Positions 29,818-39,064 of a stretch of 64,000 bases of DNA are shown here, piece after piece. A program made the position numbers and the translations under genes. Each line of letters begins with the position of its first letter. The stretch's first letter is position 1. This stretch comes from Immundisolibacter cernigliae (GTDB taxonomy: Bacteria > Pseudomonadota > Gammaproteobacteria > Immundisolibacterales > Immundisolibacteraceae): NCBI RefSeq assembly GCF_001697225.1, contig NZ_CP014671.1, positions 1,550,001-1,614,000 of the forward strand. Direction: 5' to 3'. The notes beneath the pieces are model-generated. The model saw only the letters and a list, made by a program, of their open reading frames with translations. It ran no database searches and was not told the DNA's origin.

Positions 29818-30170
29818 TGTCCCTGGAGCTGATGATCGCACTGGGCGTTGGCCTGTTCGCCGCCTGCGGGGTGTACCTGGTGCTGCGCGCGCGCAGTTTC
29901 GACCTGATCCTGGGGCTCACGCTGCTGTCGTACGCGGTGAACCTGTTCATCTTCGCGACCGGACGATTGGCGGTGAACAGACCTCCCGTCCTGGCGCCGG
30001 ATACCGCGACCACGCTCGCACAGTACGCCGACCCGCTGCCGCAGGCGCTGGTGCTGACCGCCATCGTGATCAGTTTCGGCATGACGGCGCTGCTGGTGGC
30101 GATTGCCTTGGCTGCCCGACGCGCCGGCGACGATGACCACGTCGATGCCGGGCGGCAGGAACCGCAATGA
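29817..30170 (+). CDS. mrpC: Mrp antiporter subunit C
   Basis: A 117-residue three-helix membrane protein homologous to NuoK. LRARSFDLILGLTLLSYAVNLFIFATGRL and QALVLTAIVISFGMTALLVAIALA are the family core. The start codon overlaps the mrpA stop by one base and the end overlaps mrpD by four, so expression is coupled through the operon. Confidence 0.93.
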
Positions 30171-31681
30171 GCCACTGGCCGATCATCCCGATCCTGTTGC
30201 CATTGTTCGCGGCTGTGCTGCTGCTGGTGTTGGAACGCTGGCGTCCGGCCTGGCAGTTGCCGGTCAATCTGCTGGCGACCGCTGCGCTGCTGGTGATCTG
30301 CGTCGGCCTGCTGGGGCGCGCGGCCGATGGCGGGGTGACGGCCTACCTGCTAGGCAACTGGCAGGCGCCGTTTGGCATCGTGCTGGCGGTGGACCGTCTG
30401 GCGGCGCTGGTGCTGACGCTGACGGCAGTGCTGGCGCTGGCCAGCCTGCTGGCGGCGGCGCCGCACTGGCACCGGCGTGGCGCGCATTTTCATCCGCTGT
30501 TCCAGATGCAGGTAATGGGCCTGAACGGCGCCTTCCTGACCGCCGACCTGTTCAACCTGTTCGTGTTCTTCGAAGTGCTGCTGATTGCCTCCTATGGGCT
30601 GCTGCTGCACGGGGGTGGCCGGCGACGGCTGCATGCCAGCCTGCATTTCGTGACACTGAACCTGGTCGGTTCGGCGCTGTTCCTGCTTGGCGTCAGCCTG
30701 CTGTATGGCGTGACCGGAACGCTGAACATGGCCGATCTGGCCGTCAAGGTGGCGCAGGCGCCGGACGCCGATCTTGTCCTGCTGCACGCCGCCGGCCTGC
30801 TGCTGCTGGTGGTGTTCGGACTGAAGGCCGCCGTGCTGCCGCTGGGGCTGTGGCTGCCGACTACCTACAGCGCGGCCAGCGCGCCGGTGGCGGCGCTGTT
30901 CGCGATCATGACCAAGGTCGGCGTGTATGCCATCGTGCGTGTGTTCACGCTGATTTTCGTCGGCGAGCGCCTGGCCGTGGCCGCGCCGCTGTTGCTGCCG
31001 CTGGGCTTGGCGACCCTGGCGCTGGCAAGCCTGGGCGCGCTCAGTGCCGGCAGCCTGCCGCGCCTGGCCGGTTACCTCACGATGGCATCGGCGGGCACCT
31101 TGCTGGCCGCGGTCGGCATGACTGGCGACAGGGCTCTGGTGGCGGCGCTCTATTACCTGCCGCAGACCACGCTGGCGGTGGCGGCGCTGTTTCTGCTGGC
31201 GGAGCTGATCGCCCGCCAGCGCGGCGATCTGGCCGGTGCGCTGGTCGGCGGTCCGGCGCTGCGTCAGCCGGCCCTGCTGGGCGGGATGTTCCTGCTGGCC
31301 GCCGCCACCCTGGCCGGTCTGCCGCCGTTTTCGGGCTTCGTCGGCAAGCTGCTGATCCTGCGCGGCGCGCTCGGCCAGGTCGGCGGTTTTGCGCTGTGGG
31401 CCGTACTGCTGCTGTCCGGCTTCGCGTTGCTGATCGCCTTCAGCCGGGCCGGCAGCCGCCTGTTCTGGAAGGTTTCGCCGGCGCAGGAGGGGCCGCGGCA
31501 TGGCGTGCTGGCAATGGTCCCGGTGTTTGGCCTGCTGGCCGCTGGCGTGCTGTTGGCAGTGCTGGCGGCGCCGGTGCTGCGCTTCACCGACGCCGCCGCG
31601 CAGCAGTTGCTGGCGCCGACGGGTTATATCGACGCGGTGCTGGGCGCCCGCCCGGTGTTGCGCGGGGGCGTGACGCCATGA
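30167..31681 (+). CDS. mrpD: Mrp antiporter subunit D
   Basis: A 504-residue, about 14-helix protein homologous to NuoM/N. The antiporter core includes LFNLFVFFEVLLIASYGLLL (near residue 128), the LPLGLWLPTTYSAASAPVAALFAIMTKVGVYA segment with the conserved Lys of the proton path, and GLPPFSGFVGKLLILRGAL. It works with subunit A as the second antiporter-like channel. ATGA overlaps join it to mrpC and mrpE. Confidence 0.94.
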   Translation: MSHWPIIPILLPLFAAVLLLVLERWRPAWQLPVNLLATAALLVICVGLLGRAADGGVTAYLLGNWQAPFGIVLAVDRLAALVLTLTAVLALASLLAAAPHWHRRGAHFHPLFQMQVMGLNGAFLTADLFNLFVFFEVLLIASYGLLLHGGGRRRLHASLHFVTLNLVGSALFLLGVSLLYGVTGTLNMADLAVKVAQAPDADLVLLHAAGLLLLVVFGLKAAVLPLGLWLPTTYSAASAPVAALFAIMTKVGVYAIVRVFTLIFVGERLAVAAPLLLPLGLATLALASLGALSAGSLPRLAGYLTMASAGTLLAAVGMTGDRALVAALYYLPQTTLAVAALFLLAELIARQRGDLAGALVGGPALRQPALLGGMFLLAAATLAGLPPFSGFVGKLLILRGALGQVGGFALWAVLLLSGFALLIAFSRAGSRLFWKVSPAQEGPRHGVLAMVPVFGLLAAGVLLAVLAAPVLRFTDAAAQQLLAPTGYIDAVLGARPVLRGGVTP

Positions 31682-32163
31682 GGCGTCTGCTGCCCTCGCC
31701 GCCGCTCAGCGCCGCGCTGCTGCTGATCTGGTTGCTGCTGAACGACACGCTGGCACCCGGCCAGGCGCTGCTGGGCGCGCTGCTGGCGCTGGCGCTGCCG
31801 CTGCTGACCGACCGCCTGCGCCCCGAGCGGGCCCGCCTGCGCCGCCCGCTGCGGGCGGCGCGATTGCTGATGGTGGTGCTGGTGGACATCGTGCTGGCCA
31901 ACATCGAGGTGGCCCGCCGCATCCTTGGGCCGGAGTCGGTATTGCGACCCCGCTTCGTGTGGTTGCCGCTCGACATCCGCGACCCCCATGGCATTGCCGC
32001 CCTGGCCGGCATCATTACCCTGACGCCGGGCACCGTGTCCTCGGACCTGAGCGCCGACCGGCGGTATCTGCTGGTGCATGCCTTCAACTGCGACGATCCC
32101 GCGGCGCTGGCGGCGAGCATCAAACAGCGCTATGAACGCCCACTGATGGAGATTTTCACGTGA
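31678..32163 (+). CDS. mrpE: Mrp antiporter subunit E
   Basis: A 161-residue protein with N-terminal hydrophobic helices (LSAALLLIWLLLNDTLAPGQALLGALLALALPL) and a soluble tail carrying ITLTPGTVSSDLSADRRYLLVHAF, the MrpE signature. It overlaps mrpD by four bases and mrpF by four. Subunit E is needed for assembly or full activity in characterised Mrp systems. Confidence 0.93.
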   Translation: MRRLLPSPPLSAALLLIWLLLNDTLAPGQALLGALLALALPLLTDRLRPERARLRRPLRAARLLMVVLVDIVLANIEVARRILGPESVLRPRFVWLPLDIRDPHGIAALAGIITLTPGTVSSDLSADRRYLLVHAFNCDDPAALAASIKQRYERPLMEIFT

Positions 32164-32435
32164 ATCCGCTGGACTACGCGCTGCCGCTGGCGGCCGGTAT
32201 GCTGGCGCTGGCCATGGGGCTGAACCTGTGGCGTGCCGTGCGTGGCCCGGCCCTGCCGGACCGCATCCTGGCGCTGGACACGCTCTACATCAACGCGCTG
32301 GCGATGCTGGTGCTGCTGGGCATTCATCTGGGCACCGACGTGTATTTCGAGGTGGCACTGGTGATCGCGGTGCTGGGTTTCGTCGGCACGGTGGCGCTGT
32401 CGCGCTACGTGCTGCGTCGGGACATCATCGAATGA
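32160..32435 (+). CDS. mrpF: Mrp antiporter subunit F
   Basis: A 91-residue three-helix membrane protein. RAVRGPALPDRILALDTLYIN is the conserved MrpF loop, holding the Asp implicated in ion handling. It starts with GTG in a GTGA overlap with the mrpE stop and ends in an ATGA overlap with mrpG. Confidence 0.92.
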   Translation: MNPLDYALPLAAGMLALAMGLNLWRAVRGPALPDRILALDTLYINALAMLVLLGIHLGTDVYFEVALVIAVLGFVGTVALSRYVLRRDIIE

Positions 32436-32755
32436 GTCTGCTGGCCGATTACCTCATCGCCGGTCTGTTGCTGGTCGGCGGCGGCTTCGCGCTGATCGGC
32501 TCGTTTGGCCTGGCCAAGCTGTCGGATTTCTACAAACGCGTGCACGGCCCGACCAAGGCCACCACGCTGGGCGTGGGCAGCATATTGATCGCCTCGAGCC
32601 TGCACCTGAGCCTGCGCGGGCCGACGCTGAGCCTGCACGAGCTGTTGATCATGCTGTTTCTGTTCATCAGCGCGCCGGTCAGCGCGCACCTGTTGGTGAA
32701 GGCGGCCTTGCACCTGGATCCGCGGACGAAGCCGCCGCTGCCGCCCGCCGAATGA
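32432..32755 (+). CDS. mrpG: Mrp antiporter subunit G
   Basis: The last Mrp gene, encoding 107 residues with three helices. LIGSFGLAKLSDFYKRVHGPTKATTLGVGSIL is the clear MrpG/PhaG signature. With it, all Mrp subunits A to G are present in order, so a complete seven-subunit antiporter for sodium or alkaline stress is expected. Confidence 0.93.
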   Translation: MSLLADYLIAGLLLVGGGFALIGSFGLAKLSDFYKRVHGPTKATTLGVGSILIASSLHLSLRGPTLSLHELLIMLFLFISAPVSAHLLVKAALHLDPRTKPPLPPAE

Positions 32756-32821
32756 GTCACGTGGTGAGGTTCCTGAAGGTGCCGCGGCTGGCCTCGTCGC
32801 GCGCCGAGCGAAACGATCGTC

Positions 32822-35533
32822 ATGACACAACCCGATTCGTCAGCCGCCGCCGACCCGCCCGCCTGGCACGCTAGGCACTGCGCCGAGGCCTTGCAGGCGC
32901 TGTCCAGCAGCGCCGGCAGCGGCCTCGGCCGGCACGAGGCGGCCCGGCGTCTCGAGCAATACGGTCGCAACAGCCTGCCGGAGCCCAGGCAACGCGGGCC
33001 GTGGCTGCGCTTCGTGCTGCAGTTTCACAACCCCCTGTTGTACGTGCTGCTGGTGGCCGGTGCCGTCACTTTCGCGCTCGACGACCATGTGGACGCGGCG
33101 GTAATTACCGGCGTGGTACTCATCAATGCCGTCATCGGCTTCGTGCAGGAAGGCCGGGCGCACAAGGCGCTGGAGGCGGTGCGCGCCATGCTGGCCAGTC
33201 GCGCCATGGTGTTGCGCGACGGCGAGCGCCACGAGATCGACGCCGCCCTGCTGGTGCCGGGCGACATCGTGCTGCTGGAATCCGGCGCCCGGGTGCCGGC
33301 CGACCTGCGGCTTTTGCGGGTCAGGAACCTGCGCGTCAACGAAGCGGCTCTTACCGGCGAGTCGGTACCGGTGGAGAAGGGCACGGAACCGGTGGCCGGC
33401 GCCGCGCCCATCGGCGATCGCTCCTGCATGGCCCATGCCGGCACCGTGGTCAGCGTCGGCCAGGCGCACGGCGTGGTGGTCGCCACCGGCCAGCAGACGC
33501 AGATGGGCCACATCGGCAGGCTGGTGGGCGAGGTGCAGACGCTGGCCACGCCGCTGACCCGGCGCCTCGATCAGTTCGCCCGCCAGATCACGCTGTTCAT
33601 CCTGACGGTGGGGCTGGTGACGTTTCTGTATGGGCATTTCGTTCGCGGCATGCCGGCGCTGGACGTTTTCCTGGCCGTGGTGGCATTGGCGGTGGCGGCC
33701 ATTCCGGAGGGTCTGCCGGCCATCGTCACCATCGTGCTGGCCATCGGTACGCGCGTCATGGCGCGCAACAATGCCATCGTCCGACGCCTGCCGGCGGTCG
33801 AGACGCTGGGCTCGGTCACGGTCATCTGTTCCGATAAAACCGGCACGCTGACCCGCAACGAGATGACCGCCGTGCAGGTCATGCTGCCCACGCACACGCT
33901 GCAAGTGACCGGCGCCGGTTATGCGCCCGAGGGCGGCTTTCATGGACATGGCGTGAGCGTGGACGCCGCGCAGGACGGGCTGCTGCAAGGGCTGTCCCGC
34001 TGCGCCCTGCTGTGCAACGACGCCCGGCTCGGCCACGATGCGACCGGCGGCTGGCAGCTGGTGGGCGATCCCACCGAAGGGGCTTTGCTCACGCTTGCCT
34101 GCAAGGCCGGGCTGGATCCGCTCGAAGAAGCCGCGACCTGGCCGCGGGTCGACGCGATTCCGTTCGAGTCGGAACACCGTTTCATGGCCACGCTGCATCA
34201 CGAACACGCTGGCCGCGCCTGCGTGCTGCTCAAGGGCGCGCCGGAGCGTGTGCTGGACCTGTGCGGACAGGATGCCAGCGGCCAGCCGCTCGATCGGGCT
34301 GCCTGGGCGGCGCGCATGGAAGACGCCGCCGGTGCGGGACAGCGCGTGCTGGCGCTGGCGTCCTGCGATATGCCGGCCGGCACGACGGCGCTTGCCATGA
34401 CCGACATCAGCCGGCGTTTCACCCTGCTGGGGCTGGTCGGTCTGATCGATCCGCCGCGCGAGGAAGCCATCGTGGCCGTGGCCGACTGCCAGCGCGCCGG
34501 GGTGCGGGTCAAGATGATCACCGGCGACCACGCCGTCACGGCGGCGGCCATCGGCCGGCAACTGGGACTGCACGCCGATCGTGCAGTCACGGGCGATGCC
34601 GTGTCTGGGCTGGACGATGCGGCACTGCAGCGTGTGGTCCTCGAAAACGATGTGTTCGCCCGCGCCAGCCCGGAGCACAAGCTGCGCCTGGTGGCTGCCC
34701 TGCAGGCCCAGGGCGAACTGGTGGCCATGACCGGCGATGGCGTCAACGACGCCCCGGCACTCAAGGCCGCCAATATCGGTGTGGCCATGGGGCAAAAGGG
34801 CACCGATGCCGCCCGCGAAGCCGCCGACCTGGTGCTCACCGACGACAATTTCGCCACCATCGCCCGCGCCGTGCGCGAGGGCCGCGTGGTGTTCGACAAC
34901 ATCAAGAAATCGCTGCTGTTCATGCTGCCCACCAACGGCGGCGAGGCGGGCGTGATCCTGCTGGCGTTGTTCGCCGGGTTGGCGTTGCCGGTCACTGCCG
35001 GCCAGATTCTGTGGGTGAACACGGTCACGGCGGTGACCTTGGCTCTGGCGCTGGCCTTCGAGCCGGCCGAGCCGGGCGTGATGCGCCGACCGCCGCGCCG
35101 GCCCTCGGAGCCCTTGATCACGCGCGTGCTGGCCGCACGCATCGCCTACGTGAGCCTGCTGATGATCGCCGTCACCTTCGCCGTGTTCGAGTGGGAACTG
35201 GCGCGCGGCAGCAGCGTTCAGATGGCGCGCACAGCGGCCGTGAACATGCTGGTTTTTGGCGAGCTGGTGTACCTGTTCAATGTGCGCCGCTTCACGGCCA
35301 GCGCCCTGACCCGGGACGTCCTCACCGGCAACCCGGTGGCCCTGTGGATGGCCGTGCTGTTGGTCGTTTTCCAGCTCCTGTTTACCTATGCCCCGCCGAT
35401 GCAGCAACTGTTCGGCACCGCCGCGCTGGATATGCTTTCCTGGTCGATGATTCTTGCCCTGGGGCTGGGCAAGTTCCTGGCGGTGGAAGCGGAGAAGGCC
35501 GTGCTGCGGCGCTTGCAGGTCCGGAGCGTGTGA
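32822..35533 (+). CDS. P2-type cation-transporting ATPase
   Basis: A 903-residue P-type ATPase with the N-terminal cation-ATPase domain (residues 10-70). Actuator TGES is at 178-181, membrane helix 4 holds the IPEGLP ion-binding motif (294-299), and the phosphorylated D338 is in SDKTGTLT. A KGAPE nucleotide-binding loop and MTGDGVNDAPALK follow, then a C-terminal group of helices. The PEGLP motif and layout place it with Ca2+/Na+-type P2 pumps rather than heavy-metal P1B pumps (no CPC). It sits 66 bases after mrpG on the same strand, suggesting a shared role in ion homeostasis. The exact ion is not deducible. Confidence 0.88.
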   Translation: MTQPDSSAAADPPAWHARHCAEALQALSSSAGSGLGRHEAARRLEQYGRNSLPEPRQRGPWLRFVLQFHNPLLYVLLVAGAVTFALDDHVDAAVITGVVLINAVIGFVQEGRAHKALEAVRAMLASRAMVLRDGERHEIDAALLVPGDIVLLESGARVPADLRLLRVRNLRVNEAALTGESVPVEKGTEPVAGAAPIGDRSCMAHAGTVVSVGQAHGVVVATGQQTQMGHIGRLVGEVQTLATPLTRRLDQFARQITLFILTVGLVTFLYGHFVRGMPALDVFLAVVALAVAAIPEGLPAIVTIVLAIGTRVMARNNAIVRRLPAVETLGSVTVICSDKTGTLTRNEMTAVQVMLPTHTLQVTGAGYAPEGGFHGHGVSVDAAQDGLLQGLSRCALLCNDARLGHDATGGWQLVGDPTEGALLTLACKAGLDPLEEAATWPRVDAIPFESEHRFMATLHHEHAGRACVLLKGAPERVLDLCGQDASGQPLDRAAWAARMEDAAGAGQRVLALASCDMPAGTTALAMTDISRRFTLLGLVGLIDPPREEAIVAVADCQRAGVRVKMITGDHAVTAAAIGRQLGLHADRAVTGDAVSGLDDAALQRVVLENDVFARASPEHKLRLVAALQAQGELVAMTGDGVNDAPALKAANIGVAMGQKGTDAAREAADLVLTDDNFATIARAVREGRVVFDNIKKSLLFMLPTNGGEAGVILLALFAGLALPVTAGQILWVNTVTAVTLALALAFEPAEPGVMRRPPRRPSEPLITRVLAARIAYVSLLMIAVTFAVFEWELARGSSVQMARTAAVNMLVFGELVYLFNVRRFTASALTRDVLTGNPVALWMAVLLVVFQLLFTYAPPMQQLFGTAALDMLSWSMILALGLGKFLAVEAEKAVLRRLQVRSV

Positions 35534-35582
35534 ATGGCTTGACCTGGCTATCGCAGGAGCGTGGTTTTCCGTTGGCTCACAA

Positions 35583-35607
35583 AATCAGCGGCTTACAGCC
35601 ACTGATT
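35583..35607. terminator. inverted repeat between the P-type ATPase gene and radA
   Basis: AATCAGCGGC-TTACA-GCCACTGATT: an imperfect stem (one mismatch) between the convergent ATPase and radA genes. No T-run follows, so it may be a weak or Rho-assisted terminator. The remainder of the 124-bp gap shows nothing else that I can name. Confidence 0.4.
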
Positions 35608-35657
35608 CTGGCTGCACACCCCTGCGCTGTGGGAAATGCTGAATGCGTCAGCGTTTC

Positions 35658-37028
35658 CTAATCCACCAGCTGCGCGAACACGTCCCCGATCTCGCCCAGG
35701 TGCTCCAGGGCCAGCACTTCGAGGCCCGGGATGGCCTTGCGCGGAGCGTTCAGCTTGCCGACCACGGCGCGCTTGAAGCCCAGTTTGGCGGCTTCACCCA
35801 GGCGCTCCTGGCCGCCGCGCACGGGGCGCACTTCGCCGGCCAGGCCGACTTCGCCGAAGCTGAGCAGGTCCGCCGGCAGCGGCCGGTTGCGCAGGCTCGA
35901 CAGCGCCGCCAGCAGCACCGGCAGGTCGGTGGCGGTTTCGGTCACCTTGATGCCGCCGACCAGGTTCACGTACACGTCCTGGTCGAACAGCGCCACGCCG
36001 GCGTGGCGGTGCAGCACCGCCAGCAGCATGGCCAGACGGCTGCCGTCCATGCCCAGCGTGAGCCGCCGCGGGGTGCCCAGCGGGCTCGATTCGACCAGCG
36101 CCTGCACTTCCAGCAGCAGCGGGCGGGTGCCTTCGAGCGTCGCCATCACCACGCTGCCGGCCACCGGGCGCGGGTGGCGAGTCAGGAAGATGGCCGACGG
36201 GTTGCTGACTTCCCGCAGGCCGGTTTCGGTCATCGCGAACACGCCTAGTTCGTTGACCGAGCCGAAGCGGTTCTTGAAGGCGCGCACGATGCGATACGGA
36301 CTGGTGCTGTCGCCCTCGAAGTACAACACGGTGTCGACGATGTGCTCCAGCACGCGCGGGCCGGCCAGGGCGCCGTCCTTGGTGACGTGGCCGGCGATCA
36401 GCACGCTGATGCCGTGCGTCTTGGCCATGCGCGTCAGGCGGGCGGCGCACTCGCGCACCTGTGACACGGAGCCGGCGGCCGAGGCGACCGATTCGGCAAA
36501 CAGGGTCTGGATGGAGTCCACCACCAGTACCTGGCAGTCGGCGGCGGCGTCCAGGATCGCTTCCAGCCGTGCGTCGATCAGCAGCGGCAGGTCGGCGTCG
36601 CCCAGTTGCAGGCGCTGCGCGCGGGCGGCGATCTGGCCCGCGGATTCCTCGCCGCTGGCGTACAGGACCGGCACTGAATCGGCCAGGCGCGCCAGCGTTT
36701 GCAGCAGCAGGGTGGACTTGCCGATGCCAGGATCGCCGCCCAGCAGCACCACCGATCCGGGCACCAGGCCGCCGCCGAGTACGCGGTCGAGTTCCGATGA
36801 GCCGGTGGCCAGGCGGGCCGGTGCGCCGGCCCGCGCCTCGCGCAGGCGCACCACGCTGCGCTCGCCGCTCCAGCCGGTGGCCGGCTGTCTGGCGCCGCCG
36901 CGCACGGCCGGCGCGGCGGTCTGCTCGACGAGGCTGTTCCAAGCCTGGCAGGCGGTGCACTGCCCGGCCCACTGGGCGAAGCTCGCGCCACACTCGGCGC
37001 AGCGGTACAGGCTGCGGTCGCGCGCCAT
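35658..37028 (-). CDS. radA: DNA repair protein RadA (Sms)
   Basis: RecA-like branch-migration helicase acting in recombinational repair. It has 456 residues. A four-Cys zinc finger (C10, C13, C24, C27) opens the protein, Walker A GGDPGIGKS is at 97-105, the RadA-specific KNRFG motif occurs in AFKNRFGSVNELGVF, and a Lon-like C-terminal domain (YVNLVGGIKVTETATDLPVLLA) closes it. It lies downstream of dnaB on the same strand, with 21 bases between them, so it is likely co-transcribed. Confidence 0.96.
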   Translation of the reverse strand: MARDRSLYRCAECGASFAQWAGQCTACQAWNSLVEQTAAPAVRGGARQPATGWSGERSVVRLREARAGAPARLATGSSELDRVLGGGLVPGSVVLLGGDPGIGKSTLLLQTLARLADSVPVLYASGEESAGQIAARAQRLQLGDADLPLLIDARLEAILDAAADCQVLVVDSIQTLFAESVASAAGSVSQVRECAARLTRMAKTHGISVLIAGHVTKDGALAGPRVLEHIVDTVLYFEGDSTSPYRIVRAFKNRFGSVNELGVFAMTETGLREVSNPSAIFLTRHPRPVAGSVVMATLEGTRPLLLEVQALVESSPLGTPRRLTLGMDGSRLAMLLAVLHRHAGVALFDQDVYVNLVGGIKVTETATDLPVLLAALSSLRNRPLPADLLSFGEVGLAGEVRPVRGGQERLGEAAKLGFKRAVVGKLNAPRKAIPGLEVLALEHLGEIGDVFAQLVD

Positions 37029-37049
37029 GGGCGTCAGCGCAGGGCCGGG

Positions 37050-38405
37050 TCAGTCATAGCCGCCGTAGTCCTGCGCCAGGTCCTCGAAGCGCGTGTAGGC
37101 GCCCAGGAAGGCCAGAAACAGGTGACCGATCGGCCCGTTGCGCTGCTTGGCGATGATGATCTCGGCCTTGCCCTTGTCGGGGCTGTCCTCGTTGTAGACC
37201 TCGTCGCGGTAGATGAACAGGATCACGTCGGCATCCTGTTCGATGGCGCCCGACTCGCGCAGGTCCGACATCACCGGGCGCTTGTTGGGCCGCGTTTCGA
37301 GTGAGCGGTTCAGCTGCGACAGCGCGATCACCGGCACCGACAGCTCCTTGGCCAGGGCCTTGAGGGAGCGCGAAATCTCGGAGATTTCGAGCACCCGGTT
37401 GTCCTTGGCGCCCGGCACCTGCATCAGCTGCAGGTAATCGACCACGATCAGGCCCAGGCCGTGCTGGCGTTTCAGGCGCCGGGCACGGGCGCGCAGGTCC
37501 ATCGGCGACAGCGACGGTGTGTCGTCGATGAAAATGTTGGACTCGCCCAGCAGCGTCACGGCCGAGGTCACGCGCGGCCAGTCGTCGTCGTGCAGCTGGC
37601 CGGTGCGCACGCGGTGGGCGTCGACCCGGCCCAGCGAGGAGATCATGCGCAGCGCCAGTTGTTCGGCCGGCATTTCCATGCTGAACACGGCCACCGGCTG
37701 GCGGGCCCGGATGGCCACGCTCTCGACCATGTTCATGGCAAACGAGGTCTTGCCCATGGACGGCCGGCCGGCAACGATGATCATCTCGGCCGGGTGCATG
37801 CCAGACGTCATGCGGTCCAGGTCCGTGAAGCCGGTGGATATGCCGGTCATGGCAATGCCGGAGCGGTACAGGGCGTCCAGGCGCTCCACCACCGTCGGCA
37901 GCAGATCCTTGATGGCGGAGAAGCCCGAGCGGGCGCGGGCGCCGCGCTCGGCGATCTCGAATACCTGGCTTTCGGCGGCGTCGAGCAGCTCGGCGACGGG
38001 GCGGCCCTGCGGGTGAAAGCCGCTGTCGGCGATGTTGCTGCCGACGCTGATCAGATGCCGGGCGATGGCCCGCTCGCGCACGATGTCTGCATAGGCGGCA
38101 ATGTTGACGGCGCTGGCCACGCCGCCCGCCAGCAGGCCCAGATAGGCCATGCCACCGGCGCGGTCGAGCTCTTCGGACTGCTCCAGGCACTCGGCGACCG
38201 TGATCAGGTCGCACGGCCGGCCCTGGTCGTACACACGCCGGATGGCCTGGTAGATCAGGCGATGGTCCTGGCGGTAGAAGTCCTCGTCGACCAGCCGGTC
38301 CGAGACCAGGTCCCAGGCGGTACCTTCCAGCAGCAGGCCACCGAGTACCGACTGTTCGGCCTCGATGGAATGCGGCGGAACCTTGAGCGCGGCCGGGTCG
38401 GCCAT
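37050..38405 (-). CDS. dnaB: replicative DNA helicase DnaB
   Basis: Hexameric 5'-3' helicase of the replication fork. The N-terminal collar domain (PPHSIEAEQSVLGGLLL, residues 10-110) and a linker precede the RecA-like C-terminal domain, with Walker A GRPSMGKT at 213-220, the DYLQLM Walker B region and SQLNRSLETRPNKRPVMSDLRESGAIEQDAD near the end. The 451-residue length is normal and no intein is present. It follows rplI by 20 bases on the minus strand, an arrangement common in gammaproteobacteria. Confidence 0.97.
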   Translation of the reverse strand: MADPAALKVPPHSIEAEQSVLGGLLLEGTAWDLVSDRLVDEDFYRQDHRLIYQAIRRVYDQGRPCDLITVAECLEQSEELDRAGGMAYLGLLAGGVASAVNIAAYADIVRERAIARHLISVGSNIADSGFHPQGRPVAELLDAAESQVFEIAERGARARSGFSAIKDLLPTVVERLDALYRSGIAMTGISTGFTDLDRMTSGMHPAEMIIVAGRPSMGKTSFAMNMVESVAIRARQPVAVFSMEMPAEQLALRMISSLGRVDAHRVRTGQLHDDDWPRVTSAVTLLGESNIFIDDTPSLSPMDLRARARRLKRQHGLGLIVVDYLQLMQVPGAKDNRVLEISEISRSLKALAKELSVPVIALSQLNRSLETRPNKRPVMSDLRESGAIEQDADVILFIYRDEVYNEDSPDKGKAEIIIAKQRNGPIGHLFLAFLGAYTRFEDLAQDYGGYD

Positions 38406-38425
38406 GGGGCGAGCGGGGTGGGGGA

Positions 38426-38872
38426 TTACTCCGCCACCACCTCGACGGTGAGGCGCGCCACCAGGTCCGCGTGCAGGTTCACGTCCAGCGGGAAGCTGCC
38501 CAGGTTGCGGATGGCGCCTTCGGGCAGGTTCAGCTCCTGCTTGTCCACGGCGTGCCCGGCGGCGGTCAGCGCGGTGGCGATCTCACGCGTGGTGACCGAC
38601 CCGAACAGACGGCCGCCGTCACCGGCCTTGTGGGCGATGGTCACGTTCACATCCTGCAGGGCGGTGGCGCGGGCCTGCGCTTTGGCGAGGGTTTCGGCGG
38701 CGGCTTTCTCGATGGCGGCCCGCTGTTCCTCGAAGCGCGCGACGTTGTCACGCGAGGCGAACACGGCCTTGCCGGTCGGCAGCAGGTAGTTGCGCCCGTA
38801 GCCGCCCTTGACCTCGACCCGGTCACCGACGTTGCCCAGGTGCCGAATTTTTTCCATCAGAATCACTTGCAT
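38426..38872 (-). CDS. rplI: 50S ribosomal protein L9
   Basis: A 148-residue ribosomal protein binding 23S rRNA domain V. The N-terminal domain starts MQVILMEKIRHLGNVGDRVEVKGGYGRNYLLP, the classic L9 signature, followed by the long connecting helix and a C-terminal domain ending LHADLVARLTVEVVAE. It stands in the rpsF-rpsR-DUF2232-rplI cluster but is separated from DUF2232 by a 192-base gap filled with hairpins. Confidence 0.97.
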   Translation of the reverse strand: MQVILMEKIRHLGNVGDRVEVKGGYGRNYLLPTGKAVFASRDNVARFEEQRAAIEKAAAETLAKAQARATALQDVNVTIAHKAGDGGRLFGSVTTREIATALTAAGHAVDKQELNLPEGAIRNLGSFPLDVNLHADLVARLTVEVVAE

Positions 38873-38912
38873 GACCGCAGCCTCCAGGCTGTTGCTAGGT
38901 TAAGCGCTGGAT

Positions 38913-39023
38913 AAATCCATCCTGGATTTCCCAGCGTACGCCGCGGCCGGTCCTGGACCTGCCGCGCCTTCGCCGAATCGGTCACGTGCGTGACCGATTC
39001 GCGGCGGGCCATCCCTGGCCCGC
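38913..39023. repeat. hairpin cluster between rplI and the DUF2232 gene (copy 1 of a family)
   Basis: Three hairpins lie in a row: AAATCCA-TCC-TGGATTT (38913-38929), a perfect 13-bp palindrome arm CGAATCGGTCACG-TG-CGTGACCGATTCG (38974-39001), and GCGGGCCA-TCCC-TGGCCCGC (39004-39023). The last module, built around GGCCATCCCTGGCC, recurs at 44182-44199 next to another palindrome. The element lies inside the ribosomal protein operon, so it may act as an mRNA-processing or attenuation site. Confidence 0.6.
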
Positions 39024-39064
39024 GGGCAGCGCCGCGTCGCTTGGCGTTGCCCGGGTGCCCGCGC

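Noticed and set aside
32840-35407. 855-codon open frame antisense to the P-type ATPase
   Set aside because: Same reason: composition artefact, no recognisable motif.
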